Of a stretch of 64,000 nucleotides of DNA, positions 47,100-55,846 are shown one piece after another. Below the pieces are notes generated by a model, which saw only the letters and a list, made by a program, of their open reading frames with translations, was not told where the DNA came from and made no database searches. The stretch is from Pedobacter sp. D749. GTDB taxonomy: Bacteria > Bacteroidota > Bacteroidia > Sphingobacteriales > Sphingobacteriaceae. Within the stretch, counting starts at the first letter, position 1. The number at the start of each line of letters is the position of its first letter. The stretch is taken from NCBI RefSeq assembly GCF_019317285.1, contig NZ_CP079218.1:1054001-1118000 (forward strand), read 5' to 3'. A program made the translations under genes and the position numbers.

Positions 47100-48741
47100 A
47101 TATAGCGGAAATACTTCCATCAGTAATGCTGCGAATGAAACAGCAATGAGTTTCGTGCCTGATGCACTGCGTGATCCAACTTTTTTTGTTGGGAAATTAA
47201 ATAAGAAAATTGCGTTTCGTGAAGCAATTTCTGCATTGCATGATGTAGTTGTTTCTGATCTTCGTTACAAACCGAAAGATAAAGCCGAATATAAAGCCTG
47301 GGCGGAAGAACAGGAAAAACTTTGGTTAGGCGAATATATGGCTGGTTTTCAGATTGAGCAGGTAAAAAACCGTATTGAAGAAATTAGAAACGATTTAAAG
47401 CAGATTTACAGGGAAAAAGATCGCTTACTAGGACCATTTAACAAAGCAAAAAGCAGGTACTTTGATTACTTGTATAAAAATGATCGCGATGCATGGATTG
47501 TTCTCGACCCGGTGATTACGGTTCATCCGGATGAGTTGTTTTTTGAATGTTTTAGCCAGGATGAATCCTCATACGGGAAGTTAAGTTGTAACTACAATGT
47601 ATTTACAGAAATTAATGAATTTAAATGCGGTACAACCAACATCGATTATTCTGCAGAATTATACGGCGAATTCCAAAAAATAAGAGGCTATAAGGATACA
47701 TCATTTAAAATTGATCCATCGGGATTTGAGGCAAAAACCACTAACGAAGAAGTTTATAAAGAAGTTAAGATAGATTTACCAGATTCGTGGGTGAGGGGCT
47801 TTTTGCAGGTTAGTGCAGCAATGACTTTGCCTGCAACCACATTCGAATTGCATCCGATGGATGTTTTCAGCCTTTGCCAATATTTACGCCGCTTTAAGGA
47901 AACTGCGGGCCCACGGGCTTTGCGATTTATTTTAGAACCCGGCAAACCAGTGCGTCTGGTTATCGAACCCTGGTATGAAACTCTAACTTTCCATCGATCC
48001 ATTTATACAGGTTCGGAGGAAAAGACAATCAGAATCTGGGGCAGAAGAAGGTTAATGATTTTGGAACGTTTAATTCCGATTGCGAAAAGCTTTAAAGTAG
48101 TTTTATTGGGATCTGGGCTGCCTTCTTTTTTTATGGCCGATTTGGGCGATATGACCTTTACGCTCGGACTGTCAGGATGGACAAATAACGACTGGAGCAG
48201 GGCTGGTAATTTCGATTTAATGGCCCCTCGCGGGCATGTAGATATACTAACCAAACAACAGGTTTTTACTACTTTAAAAGAAACCTGGTTTGCATCGACA
48301 GCAGAAATAACGAAAAAGACTGGTCTAAGTGCTCCTGTAGTTTCGTCTGCATTAACCGCTTACACACAGGCTGGGCGCGTAATTTACGACTTAAAACAAG
48401 GTGTTTATCGTGTAAGAGAGTTAAGCCAGGAACCGCTCGATTTTACCGTTTTACGTTTTGGTAGCGAACAAGAAAGAATAGCGAACGAATTTATAGCTAA
48501 AGATCATGTGAAAATTTCTACCAATATAAAAGACGATGTACTTGAAATAAGAGGCAAGGTGAAAACTAAAAATGAAACTTTTAGTACACAGGCATTTATT
48601 GATAAAGACCAGCGTTTAATTGAAGGTACCTGCGAATGTGCTTTTTATTTAAGCAACAAGCTTAAAAAAGGACCTTGTGAACATATTTTGGCAACCAGAA
48701 TGATGTTGCAGAACAATGCCGTTAAAGTTGCAGCTAACTAA
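47083..48741 (+). CDS. Retron accessory protein: winged helix plus SWIM zinc finger
   Basis: A 552-residue protein whose start overlaps the previous gene by 17 bp (an ATG at 47146 is an alternative without overlap). The C-terminus carries a SWIM zinc finger with C517-x-C519, twelve residues, C532-x-H534 (TCECAFYLSNKLKKGPCEHI). A winged helix-turn-helix lies at about 395-440 (ETWFASTAEITKKTGLSAPV, then VSSALTAYTQAGRVIYDL). The N-terminal half is charged, with a coiled coil (about 85-120). The combination of winged helix and SWIM beside an RT and an ARM/TPR-type protein matches the accessory set I recall for type XIII retrons. The effector activity is unknown. Confidence 0.85.
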   Translation: MLFNYKYSGNTSISNAANETAMSFVPDALRDPTFFVGKLNKKIAFREAISALHDVVVSDLRYKPKDKAEYKAWAEEQEKLWLGEYMAGFQIEQVKNRIEEIRNDLKQIYREKDRLLGPFNKAKSRYFDYLYKNDRDAWIVLDPVITVHPDELFFECFSQDESSYGKLSCNYNVFTEINEFKCGTTNIDYSAELYGEFQKIRGYKDTSFKIDPSGFEAKTTNEEVYKEVKIDLPDSWVRGFLQVSAAMTLPATTFELHPMDVFSLCQYLRRFKETAGPRALRFILEPGKPVRLVIEPWYETLTFHRSIYTGSEEKTIRIWGRRRLMILERLIPIAKSFKVVLLGSGLPSFFMADLGDMTFTLGLSGWTNNDWSRAGNFDLMAPRGHVDILTKQQVFTTLKETWFASTAEITKKTGLSAPVVSSALTAYTQAGRVIYDLKQGVYRVRELSQEPLDFTVLRFGSEQERIANEFIAKDHVKISTNIKDDVLEIRGKVKTKNETFSTQAFIDKDQRLIEGTCECAFYLSNKLKKGPCEHILATRMMLQNNAVKVAAN

Positions 48742-48840
48742 AAAATAATTTTTTTAGGATTTCGATAAGCTGTAAATCTGAGATTCTTGAAATCAGGCAC
48801 AACTCCCGCGTACCCAATGTCGGTTAGGTTCAGCATTTTT

Positions 48841-48927
48841 TAACCACAGATGCACACAGATAAACACAGATTTTCATAGCTGTGTGCATCCTTCTATCTC
48901 CCGAAAATCGGGACAAGTTGTGGTCAA
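48841..48927. repeat. Dispersed palindromic repeat (TAACCACAGATGCACACAGAT type)
   Basis: Inverted arms AACCACA...TGTGGT and TGCACACA (48851-48858)...TGTGTGCA (48881-48888) frame the unit, and a small CCCGAAAATCGGG hairpin sits at its right side. This wording is familiar from many Bacteroidota intergenic regions (from memory). It marks the downstream edge of the retron locus. Confidence 0.6.
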
Positions 48928-48977
48928 ATTATTTTTTGCTTGTGCCGAATACCTAACTTAATAACAAAAGCTTAATA

Positions 48978-49874
48978 TTATTTCTCTTTAGATACCTTAA
49001 GCATCGCAAATGGATTTGGCATTCTCCACTTAAGTTCAGAAATCAGTGTGGCTAAAAATATCATCCCGCCACCAATCAATAACCTCGATGTAATTGCTTC
49101 ACCCAAAATAAAATGTGCGGCAAAAGCCCCGAAAATGGGTTCGAAAAGATAGATGATGGATACCCTTTCGGCACTAATGTATTTTTGAGAAATATTCGAT
49201 ATGGTGTACATATATGCCGTTGAAAATAGTGCGCAAAAGATAATCCCAATCCAAAATGTTTCTTGCTGAGGAATCCAGGTGGGATTTCCTTGAATAAACG
49301 TTAATACAAAAGTTAATACGGCGCAAGTAGCAAACATAGGTACAATGGTAGGCACAATATCGTCGGCCTTCGATTCCTTTTCAATCTGGATTAAATATAT
49401 GGCGAAACAAAAAGCACCGATAATGGTGTATAAATCGCCGGTTCCGATACTGAATTTATCAGTAATAGAGATTACAAAAAGACCAATCAGTGCGGTGCAT
49501 GCGGCGATCCATATTTTAAGTGCAGCAGCTTTTCTGTAAATAATAAGTTTGATTACCGGAATCATTACAACGGTTATTCCGGCAACAAATGAACATTGCG
49601 ACGCTGAGGTATGCGTAATGCCCAGTGTTTGCAAATAAATGCCCAATACCAGCGGAATAGCCAAACCGGCACCTCTTTTTATAGTGGTTGCATCGAGATT
49701 TTTAACTTGTTTCCAAAAAATAACCGATAATACCATTGTAGCGAGTAAAAAACGGTAAAACAAAAACAGAACAGGCTGATGCTGCCCGATAGCAAGTTTG
49801 GTAACAGAAAATGAAATTCCCCAGAATGCGGTACCCAGGATCAGCAAAATCAAAAAGAGGTTTCTTTTTTCCAT
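48978..49874 (-). CDS. EamA/DMT family transporter
   Basis: A 298-residue inner-membrane protein with ten predicted helices in two EamA repeats; the first opens with FLILLILGTAFWGISFSVTKLAIG and the second with GTGDLYTIIGAFCFAIYLIQIE. The family exports small metabolites or amino acids; the substrate cannot be read. Its start overlaps the stop of the GNAT gene by 1 bp, so both are co-transcribed and divergent from a LysR regulator. Confidence 0.9.
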   Translation of the reverse strand: MEKRNLFLILLILGTAFWGISFSVTKLAIGQHQPVLFLFYRFLLATMVLSVIFWKQVKNLDATTIKRGAGLAIPLVLGIYLQTLGITHTSASQCSFVAGITVVMIPVIKLIIYRKAAALKIWIAACTALIGLFVISITDKFSIGTGDLYTIIGAFCFAIYLIQIEKESKADDIVPTIVPMFATCAVLTFVLTFIQGNPTWIPQQETFWIGIIFCALFSTAYMYTISNISQKYISAERVSIIYLFEPIFGAFAAHFILGEAITSRLLIGGGMIFLATLISELKWRMPNPFAMLKVSKEK

Positions 49875-50419
49875 TAGGATACTTTTAATTCATTATCGTT
49901 AGCCAATACTTTTTTCATCATCAGATCTGTTTGCTCATCATCTCCAAGCCAAAATTTATGTTTGCCGAAAGGAGTAAAGCCGTTTTTTTCGTAAAACCGT
50001 AAAGCCCTGTAATTTTCTTCCCATACGCCCAGCCACACATAACTGGCTTTCATATCAAGCGCAATATCGATGGCTTTTTGGTAAAGCAACTGACCAACTT
50101 TCTGACCGTAAAATGCTTTCAAAAGGTAAATCCGCTCAATTTCAAGTGCATCAAGGTCTAGTTTTTCGGTTTGCGCCTGGCCAATGTTGATCTTTAAATA
50201 GCCAATCGCCTTTCCATCAAGCAGTGCGAAATAAAACTGAGAATCCTGATTACTCAGTTCCCTTTTTAGCTTTTCTTCCGAAAAGCCTTTTTCGAGGTAA
50301 TTTTTCATGTTTTCCTCGGTATTTACCTCCGCAAAAGCTTCAGAAAATGTTGTCCTGCCAATCTCTTGTAATTTTTTAAGATCTGCTACTGTTACCCTTT
50401 CAATTATGATCTGCTCCAT
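49874..50419 (-). CDS. GNAT family N-acetyltransferase
   Basis: A 181-residue acetyl-CoA-dependent transferase. The GNAT core is visible: LKKLQEIGRTTFSEAF at the N-terminus, the beta-4 strand with acetyl-CoA loop (LEIERIYLLKAFYGQKVGQLLYQKAIDIA, with Q/RxxGxG/A-like QKVGQL), and the late strand YVWLGVWEENYRALRFYEKNGF. The acceptor is unknown. It is translationally coupled to a DMT exporter, a frequent pairing where an amine or amino acid is modified and exported (inference). Confidence 0.9.
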   Translation of the reverse strand: MEQIIIERVTVADLKKLQEIGRTTFSEAFAEVNTEENMKNYLEKGFSEEKLKRELSNQDSQFYFALLDGKAIGYLKINIGQAQTEKLDLDALEIERIYLLKAFYGQKVGQLLYQKAIDIALDMKASYVWLGVWEENYRALRFYEKNGFTPFGKHKFWLGDDEQTDLMMKKVLANDNELKVS

Positions 50420-50471
50420 GGCACGAATGTAACAACTCTTTAAATGTAATAAAATGCTATTTTTTCATTTA

Positions 50472-50492
50472 TTAATGCGTATTTTGCATTAA
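50472..50492 (+). promoter_or_regulatory. LysR-type operator at the lysR start
   Basis: TTAATGC (50472-50478) and GCATTAA (50486-50492) form a perfect 7-bp dyad with a 7-base spacer, containing the T-N11-A core typical of LysR binding sites. It touches the ATG of the lysR gene (50492) and lies between the divergent GNAT/DMT and lysR genes. Confidence 0.65.
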
Positions 50493-51358
50493 TGGATCTT
50501 CAGCGAATTAAGTATTTTCTGGCCCTGGCAGAACAGCTTCATTATTGGAAAACGGCAGAAAAGATAAATATTACGCAGTCTGCCCTCACCAGGCAAATTC
50601 AGTCGCTCGAAAATGAATTGGGTTTGCAGCTTTTCGAACGCAATAAACGTAACGTGAAGCTCACCCCAGCGGGTAAATTCTTAAAAGAGAAATGGGAAGT
50701 AGAGTTAAGTGAACTCGAATATATTCATCAGTTTGCAAAACAGCTGCACCTTGGCGAACGCGGAACCATTACTATCGCACATCCCGATTCCATATCTGCT
50801 TCGATTATGCCCGATATTTTGGCGAAGATAACGCAGGCATTTCCACAGCTTCAAATTAAGCTGGTGCAGGTTTTATATGAAAATCAACTCGATTTTTTAA
50901 AAAATTATAAGATTGATCTGGCCATCACGAGGGATATCACCAGTGAGCAGGGTATTAAGTCAAAAAAAATATACTCCGATCACCTGGCTTTAGTGGTGCC
51001 ATTGGAACATGCTTTCAAAAATTTTGAGGATTTATCTAAAGAAAGCCTTAAAGCCCAGAAATTTATACTGCCCACCAAGGATGAAGGCAGTAGTTACAGC
51101 GAAATTATTCAGGCGCTTTTCAAATCTTACGATTTTGTTCCAGATGTATATCTCCATTCCGAATTTGGATCTACAATTATCGCCCTTGTAAGGAAAGGCC
51201 TGGGAATAGCCATTTTACCCGATTCTTATATGCACCATCAAAGTCCCGGCTTACGTTTTATTCCATTGCCCTTTAAAACCGATATATTGATTAACTGGCG
51301 GGCCGATGACCATAATCCTGTACTTGCGAATATCTTAAAACTCGTTTTTGGAGATTAA
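50492..51358 (+). CDS. LysR family transcriptional regulator
   Basis: A 288-residue regulator. The winged helix-turn-helix is at 1-60 (LQRIKYFLALAEQLHYWKTA, then EKINITQSALTRQIQSLENELGLQLF), and the co-inducer-binding domain at about 90-285 (GTITIAHPDSISASIMPDIL; YKIDLAITRD; EFGSTIIALVRKGLGIAILP). It is divergent from the GNAT and DMT genes and probably controls them and itself, given the dyad overlapping its start codon. Confidence 0.92.
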   Translation: MDLQRIKYFLALAEQLHYWKTAEKINITQSALTRQIQSLENELGLQLFERNKRNVKLTPAGKFLKEKWEVELSELEYIHQFAKQLHLGERGTITIAHPDSISASIMPDILAKITQAFPQLQIKLVQVLYENQLDFLKNYKIDLAITRDITSEQGIKSKKIYSDHLALVVPLEHAFKNFEDLSKESLKAQKFILPTKDEGSSYSEIIQALFKSYDFVPDVYLHSEFGSTIIALVRKGLGIAILPDSYMHHQSPGLRFIPLPFKTDILINWRADDHNPVLANILKLVFGD

Positions 51359-51499
51359 AAAGTTAATCAAAAAAAAATTTTATAGCAGTATATAATTTAC
51401 ATATTTTAAGCAAAAAAAGCATTCAGTTTAAATAACTTTGTTTTTCAACTAAAAAATCGAAAAATCGATTTAGTATATCTAATAACCAAATAATTTAAA

Positions 51500-51880
51500 A
51501 TGCTTTTAATTATTCTCAACATTATTTTTTGCATCTCATTTTTAGGCTTTGCCTATGTAAATTTAAATGATAACGATGCCTTTCTTTGGGTGTCTATCTA
51601 TTTGAGTGCTGCTATTTGCTGCGGATTGGCAGCTGCGGGTAAATTTTATCCTTTCGCTTATCTGTTTTTAACTGCTTTCTATTTAATTTATGCCATCATC
51701 CTCTTCTTTGCAAAAGATGGTGTGCGCGATTGGATTACCAAATACAGACGCGAGAGTCTCGTGCAGAGCATGCAGGCCACAAAACCTTACATCGAGCAAA
51801 CGCGGGAATTCTTTGGCCTGTTAATTATTGCAGGCGCACTATTGATCAACTATTTTATTTCTGCCGGGATTTCCGCATAA
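51500..51880 (+). CDS. Transmembrane 220 (TMEM220)-like protein
   Basis: A 126-residue membrane protein with about four helices (1-20, 28-48, 50-70, 103-122). The first hydrophobic segment followed by YVNLNDNDAFLWVSIYLSAA is the signature of the TMEM220 family, whose function is not known. It ends 25 bp before eboA on the same strand, so it probably belongs to the ebo transcript. A TAACTTTG box (51433-51440) upstream could be its promoter. Confidence 0.7.
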   Translation: MLLIILNIIFCISFLGFAYVNLNDNDAFLWVSIYLSAAICCGLAAAGKFYPFAYLFLTAFYLIYAIILFFAKDGVRDWITKYRRESLVQSMQATKPYIEQTREFFGLLIIAGALLINYFISAGISA

Positions 51881-51905
51881 ATGCCATTATACAATTTATC
51901 TTATT

Positions 51906-52763
51906 ATGAGAGAAAATCATATGAAGGCGGTAAAGGAAATAATAGCGTCTGTTGTTAAAAACAATATCGATTTAGTAACTGAAAATTGGCTGGAAGAATT
52001 TATACTAGCTACAGACCAACCGGCGCAGTTAGCTAAAGTATTTGTAATGCTGCCACGTAAAACAGGAAAATTACCGGTTGCAATTACCAATGATCAGCAA
52101 GAAATACTTCATGCTGCAGGCTTTGGGTATATCCGTAATTGGACCATTGACAGGCTTTCCCGTGTTTGGTTGCTCAGCACTTTAAATTCAGAAGACAAGG
52201 ATACATTCTATTCAACTGTTGATCGTTTATTCCTGGCCGCAGAAATAAATGAGGCGGTTGCCTTGTATTCAGCCTTACCGTTTTTAGCCCATCCTGAAAT
52301 TTGGGTGAAACGTTGTGCTGAAGGGATCAGAAGTAATATCGGATCGGTTTTGGAGGCGATTATAGAAAACAATCCTTATCCTTCCGGAAATCTGAATGAA
52401 GCTGCCTGGAACCAATTGGTACTGAAAGCGTTCTTTACCGAAAAAAATATCAGTTCCATTATTGGTTTAGATCAACGGGCCAATCCGGATCTTGCATTAA
52501 CGTTGATTGATTATGCAAAAGAACGCTGGGCTGCCGGGCGAAAGGTAAACCCACAACTTTGGCGCCTGGTTGGTAAGTTTATCAATGCCGAAATTTTTGA
52601 GACCCTTAAAGTCGGTTTGCAGCATTACGACCAGATTGAGCAACGTGCCATTGCCCTTGCCATTTCGGAGTCAGGTTACCAGCCTGCAAAAGATTATATC
52701 AATACTTTTCCTGAACTGAAGCTGGCCCTGGCCGATGGAAGCTTAAACTGGAATTCATTTTAA
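51906..52763 (+). CDS. eboA: EboA domain-containing protein
   Basis: A 285-residue soluble protein, nearly all helical (WLEEFILATDQPAQLAKVFVM, EAVALYSALPFLAHPEIWVKR, LEAIIENNPYPSGNLNEAAWN). It matches my memory of EboA, the marker gene of the ebo cluster, and the identity is strongly supported by the five ebo-type genes that follow in the standard order. The biochemical role of EboA is unknown. A second ATG at 51921 is a possible start. Confidence 0.85.
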   Translation: MRENHMKAVKEIIASVVKNNIDLVTENWLEEFILATDQPAQLAKVFVMLPRKTGKLPVAITNDQQEILHAAGFGYIRNWTIDRLSRVWLLSTLNSEDKDTFYSTVDRLFLAAEINEAVALYSALPFLAHPEIWVKRCAEGIRSNIGSVLEAIIENNPYPSGNLNEAAWNQLVLKAFFTEKNISSIIGLDQRANPDLALTLIDYAKERWAAGRKVNPQLWRLVGKFINAEIFETLKVGLQHYDQIEQRAIALAISESGYQPAKDYINTFPELKLALADGSLNWNSF

Positions 52764-52786
52764 CCCATAAAAATTAACAAAAAGAT

Positions 52787-53767
52787 ATGTGTTGTAGCAG
52801 TTCAATACAAAGAGATAAAGCAATGATGGGAGCGCCTGAAGCTTTCGATATCAATGCGGTAAAGGGAATGAAGTTCTTCGATCCACATGTTCACATGACT
52901 TCGAGAACAACAGACGATTACCAGGCGATGGCTGATGCGGGAGTTGTTGCTTTGATAGAGCCTGCATTTTGGTTGGGGCAGCCACGTACCGGACTGGACA
53001 GTTTTAGAGATTATTACAGTAGCCTGATTGGGTGGGAGCGCTTCCGGTCTTCTCAATTTGGCATTAAACATTATTGCACTATCGGTCTTAATTCAAGAGA
53101 GGCCAATAACGAAAGTCTGGCCGAACAGGTAATGGAAATCCTGCCGCTGTTTGTTTATAAAGAAGGTGTTGTTGGTATTGGCGAAATCGGTTTCGACGAT
53201 CAGACGGCTGCCGAAGAAAAATATTACCGGTTACAGCTGGAACTTGCTAAAGAAGCAGGTTTGCCTGTACAGGTACATACGCCGCATCGCGATAAGAAAA
53301 AAGGTACACAGCGCAGCATGGACATTGCTTTGGAGCACGGCCTCGATCCTTATAGTGTAATTATCGACCATAATAATGAAGAAACAGTAAAAGAGGTGTT
53401 AGATAGAGGCTTTTGGGCTGCATTTACTATTTATCCGTTTACTAAAATGGGTAACGAACGGATGGTAGAAATTGTAAAACAATATGGTGCAGAGCGGATC
53501 ATGGTAAATTCGGCTGCAGATTGGGGCATCAGTGATCCATTAGCGGTACCAAAAACTGCTTCGTTAATGAAAATGCGTGGTTTAAGCGATCAGGATATTG
53601 AGTTGGTTACCTACCGCAATGCAATTACAGCCTTTGCGCAGAGCGGACAGCTAAATGAAACAGATTTTAACGCACAGATAGATCTTACCAGGAAATTTGA
53701 AGGAAATACCATCTTGCGTGGCGGACAACAGCCAAGAACAGATAAATCGTCGATCATCATTAGTTAA
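52787..53767 (+). CDS. eboB: TatD-family metal-dependent hydrolase EboB
   Basis: A 326-residue TIM-barrel amidohydrolase of the TatD type. Metal-site motifs are FDPHVHM (residues about 31-37), GEIGFD (about 131), VQVHTPH and IIDHNNEE, with a late Asp in NSAADWG. Cluster position right after eboA identifies it as the EboB-type protein. The substrate is unknown; in this pathway it could trim a metabolite precursor. The next gene starts 4 bp after its stop. Confidence 0.87.
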   Translation: MCCSSSIQRDKAMMGAPEAFDINAVKGMKFFDPHVHMTSRTTDDYQAMADAGVVALIEPAFWLGQPRTGLDSFRDYYSSLIGWERFRSSQFGIKHYCTIGLNSREANNESLAEQVMEILPLFVYKEGVVGIGEIGFDDQTAAEEKYYRLQLELAKEAGLPVQVHTPHRDKKKGTQRSMDIALEHGLDPYSVIIDHNNEETVKEVLDRGFWAAFTIYPFTKMGNERMVEIVKQYGAERIMVNSAADWGISDPLAVPKTASLMKMRGLSDQDIELVTYRNAITAFAQSGQLNETDFNAQIDLTRKFEGNTILRGGQQPRTDKSSIIIS

Positions 53768-53771
53768 AGTA

Positions 53772-54653
53772 TTGAAAAAAATAATTATCTATCTGCGCAT
53801 GATGCGCCCTGCCAATATTGTGACTTCAATAGCCGATATTTTAGCAGGAATTGCCATTTCTGATGTATTAAACAATGGAGTTTCCATTCCATGGTTATCC
53901 ATTGTACTTTTGGTCGTATCAACAGCCTGTTTATATGGAGGAGGAATCGTTTTTAACGATGTTTTTGATGCCGACCTGGATAAAATAGAACGCCCGGAAC
54001 GGGTCATCCCCCGTGGGATAATCAGTTTGCAACATGCAACCCTATTAGGAAGTATATTACTTTTTGTGGGAATTGCTTTGGCTGCTTTAAATAGTTTAAC
54101 ATCGGGCGTACTGGCCCTTTTAGTGGCCGTTTTTGCTTTGTTTTATAATAAATTTGGCAAACACTATTCTTTTTTCGGACCGTTAAATATGGGCCTGTGC
54201 CGCGGGTTTAACCTGTTGCTGGGTTTGAGTATTGTGCCTCAAATGCTTCACAATCATTATCTGGCTATTATTCCGGTAATTTATATTTTTTCCATCACCA
54301 TGACCAGCCGTGGCGAAGTACACGGAGGCCGTGCTAAAAACTTATACCTGGCCGCCTTTCTGTATGCAACCGTGATCTGTGCGATTGCTTATTTTGCTTT
54401 TGTAAACGAAAGGTTGCTATTGTCGTTGCTGTTTCTGGTTCCTTTTACCTTTATGATTTTCAGACCACTTTTAAAAGCGATAAAAGAGCCTGTTGGTAAA
54501 AATATCGGAAGGGCAGTAAAAGCTGGCGTAATTTCGCTTATCTTGATGGATGCCGCATGGGCGGTAACTTTTGACGCCCTGATTTTGGCTTTTATAATTG
54601 CCGCGCTATTGCCACTATCCATGTGGCTTTCTAAATTATTTGCCGTTACTTAA
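53772..54653 (+). CDS. eboC: UbiA-like prenyltransferase EboC
   Basis: An integral membrane protein of the UbiA superfamily, 293 residues if started at the TTG at 53772 (4 bp after eboB), which gives a conventional MKKIIIYLRMMRPANIV opening; the frame itself is open back to 53697, overlapping eboB by 70 bp. The Asp-rich motif NDVFDADLD in the second helix region is the Mg-prenyl-diphosphate site, and seven to nine membrane helices are visible. It probably prenylates or lipid-links the cluster's metabolite. No isolated ATG provides an obvious start. Confidence 0.87.
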   Translation: MKKIIIYLRMMRPANIVTSIADILAGIAISDVLNNGVSIPWLSIVLLVVSTACLYGGGIVFNDVFDADLDKIERPERVIPRGIISLQHATLLGSILLFVGIALAALNSLTSGVLALLVAVFALFYNKFGKHYSFFGPLNMGLCRGFNLLLGLSIVPQMLHNHYLAIIPVIYIFSITMTSRGEVHGGRAKNLYLAAFLYATVICAIAYFAFVNERLLLSLLFLVPFTFMIFRPLLKAIKEPVGKNIGRAVKAGVISLILMDAAWAVTFDALILAFIIAALLPLSMWLSKLFAVT

Positions 54654-54679
54654 CCCTCAAACACACATTACCAATTGAT

Positions 54680-55843
54680 ATGGAACATTTACATCAATCC
54701 TTCACTGTACAATATAATTATAATGTTTTTTTTACCTCATCGCTTTTTCTACCCGAAAACGAACTGTTAAACCGTTTTTTAGTTAATCTAAATCCGGCTG
54801 TAACGGTAAAGAAGATTTTATTTGTAATAGATGAAGGTGTAGCAAATGCACATAAGGACCTTAATCCCCAGATTAAAACCTATTTTGCAAAATATAGCCA
54901 AACGCAGTTAGTTCAGGATATTTTGGTTATCCCGGGAGGAGAACAGGTAAAAAACAATACTCAGTATTTTGATCAGGTATTGGAAGCCATTAATCTTCAT
55001 GGTATCGACAGGCATTCGTTTGTTGCTGCCATTGGTGGTGGTGCGGTGCTCGATATGGTGGGTTATGCGGCTACAGTTGCACACCGCGGTATTAAACATA
55101 TCAGAATTCCAAGTACCGTGCTTTCGCAGAACGATTCGGGCGTTGGGGTTAAAAACGGGATTAATTATTTCAATAAAAAGAATTTTTTAGGCACCTTCTC
55201 GCCACCGGTTGCGGTTTTTAATGATGAGGTATTTTTAAGTACTTTATCCGATCGCGATTGGCGTTCGGGCATAGCCGAAGCCATTAAAGTGGCACTGATT
55301 AAAGACCTCGAATTTTTTGAATGGCTGGAAGTAAATGCCATTGCCCTTGCAAAACGGAATACTTCGGCAATGAACTACCAGATCTGGAAATGTGCAAAAC
55401 TCCATATGGAGCATATCCGGAGTGCCGATCCTTTTGAAAATGGTTCTGCCCGTCCATTGGATTTTGGACATTGGAGCGCGCATAAATTAGAATACCTGAC
55501 CAATTTTGAAGTGAGGCACGGCGAGGCGGTTGCCATGGGCATTGCCTTAGATACGATATATTCCAATTTATCGGGCAGGATCAGTGCCGAAGATGCGCAA
55601 AGGGTAATTTTCCTGATTCAACAACTTGGTTTCGAATTAACACATCCATTGTTACAGGTTATAGGAGGGAATAGCCCGATTTTACAGGGATTGGAAGAGT
55701 TTAGGGAGCATCTTGGCGGCGAACTGACCATCACCTTGCTTACTGGCCTGGGCAGTGGAGAAGAAGTTCACGAAATTGATGCTGATATTTTAAAACAGGC
55801 TGCAGAAATATTAAATAACCAGGCCGCGATTATTCAACATTAA
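54680..55843 (+). CDS. eboD: 3-dehydroquinate synthase-like sugar-phosphate cyclase EboD
   Basis: A 387-residue member of the sugar-phosphate cyclase superfamily. The NAD site is GGGAVLDMVGYAA (about 116-128), and metal ligands fit EAIK (E near 195), FGHWSAHKLE (H) and RHGEAVAMG (H). It is distinct from a housekeeping AroB, being placed inside the ebo cluster and slightly longer. It presumably forms a cyclitol-type precursor from a sugar phosphate; the product is not known. Confidence 0.88.
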   Translation: MEHLHQSFTVQYNYNVFFTSSLFLPENELLNRFLVNLNPAVTVKKILFVIDEGVANAHKDLNPQIKTYFAKYSQTQLVQDILVIPGGEQVKNNTQYFDQVLEAINLHGIDRHSFVAAIGGGAVLDMVGYAATVAHRGIKHIRIPSTVLSQNDSGVGVKNGINYFNKKNFLGTFSPPVAVFNDEVFLSTLSDRDWRSGIAEAIKVALIKDLEFFEWLEVNAIALAKRNTSAMNYQIWKCAKLHMEHIRSADPFENGSARPLDFGHWSAHKLEYLTNFEVRHGEAVAMGIALDTIYSNLSGRISAEDAQRVIFLIQQLGFELTHPLLQVIGGNSPILQGLEEFREHLGGELTITLLTGLGSGEEVHEIDADILKQAAEILNNQAAIIQH

Positions 55844-55846
55844 GCT

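Noticed and set aside
52787..53767. Cysteine-rich start (MCCSSS) as a lipoprotein signal
   Set aside because: There is no hydrophobic stretch before the Cys residues, so export is not supported.
54680..55843. Housekeeping 3-dehydroquinate synthase (aroB)
   Set aside because: The enzyme fold fits, but its position between eboC and eboE identifies it as the ebo paralogue rather than the shikimate-pathway enzyme.
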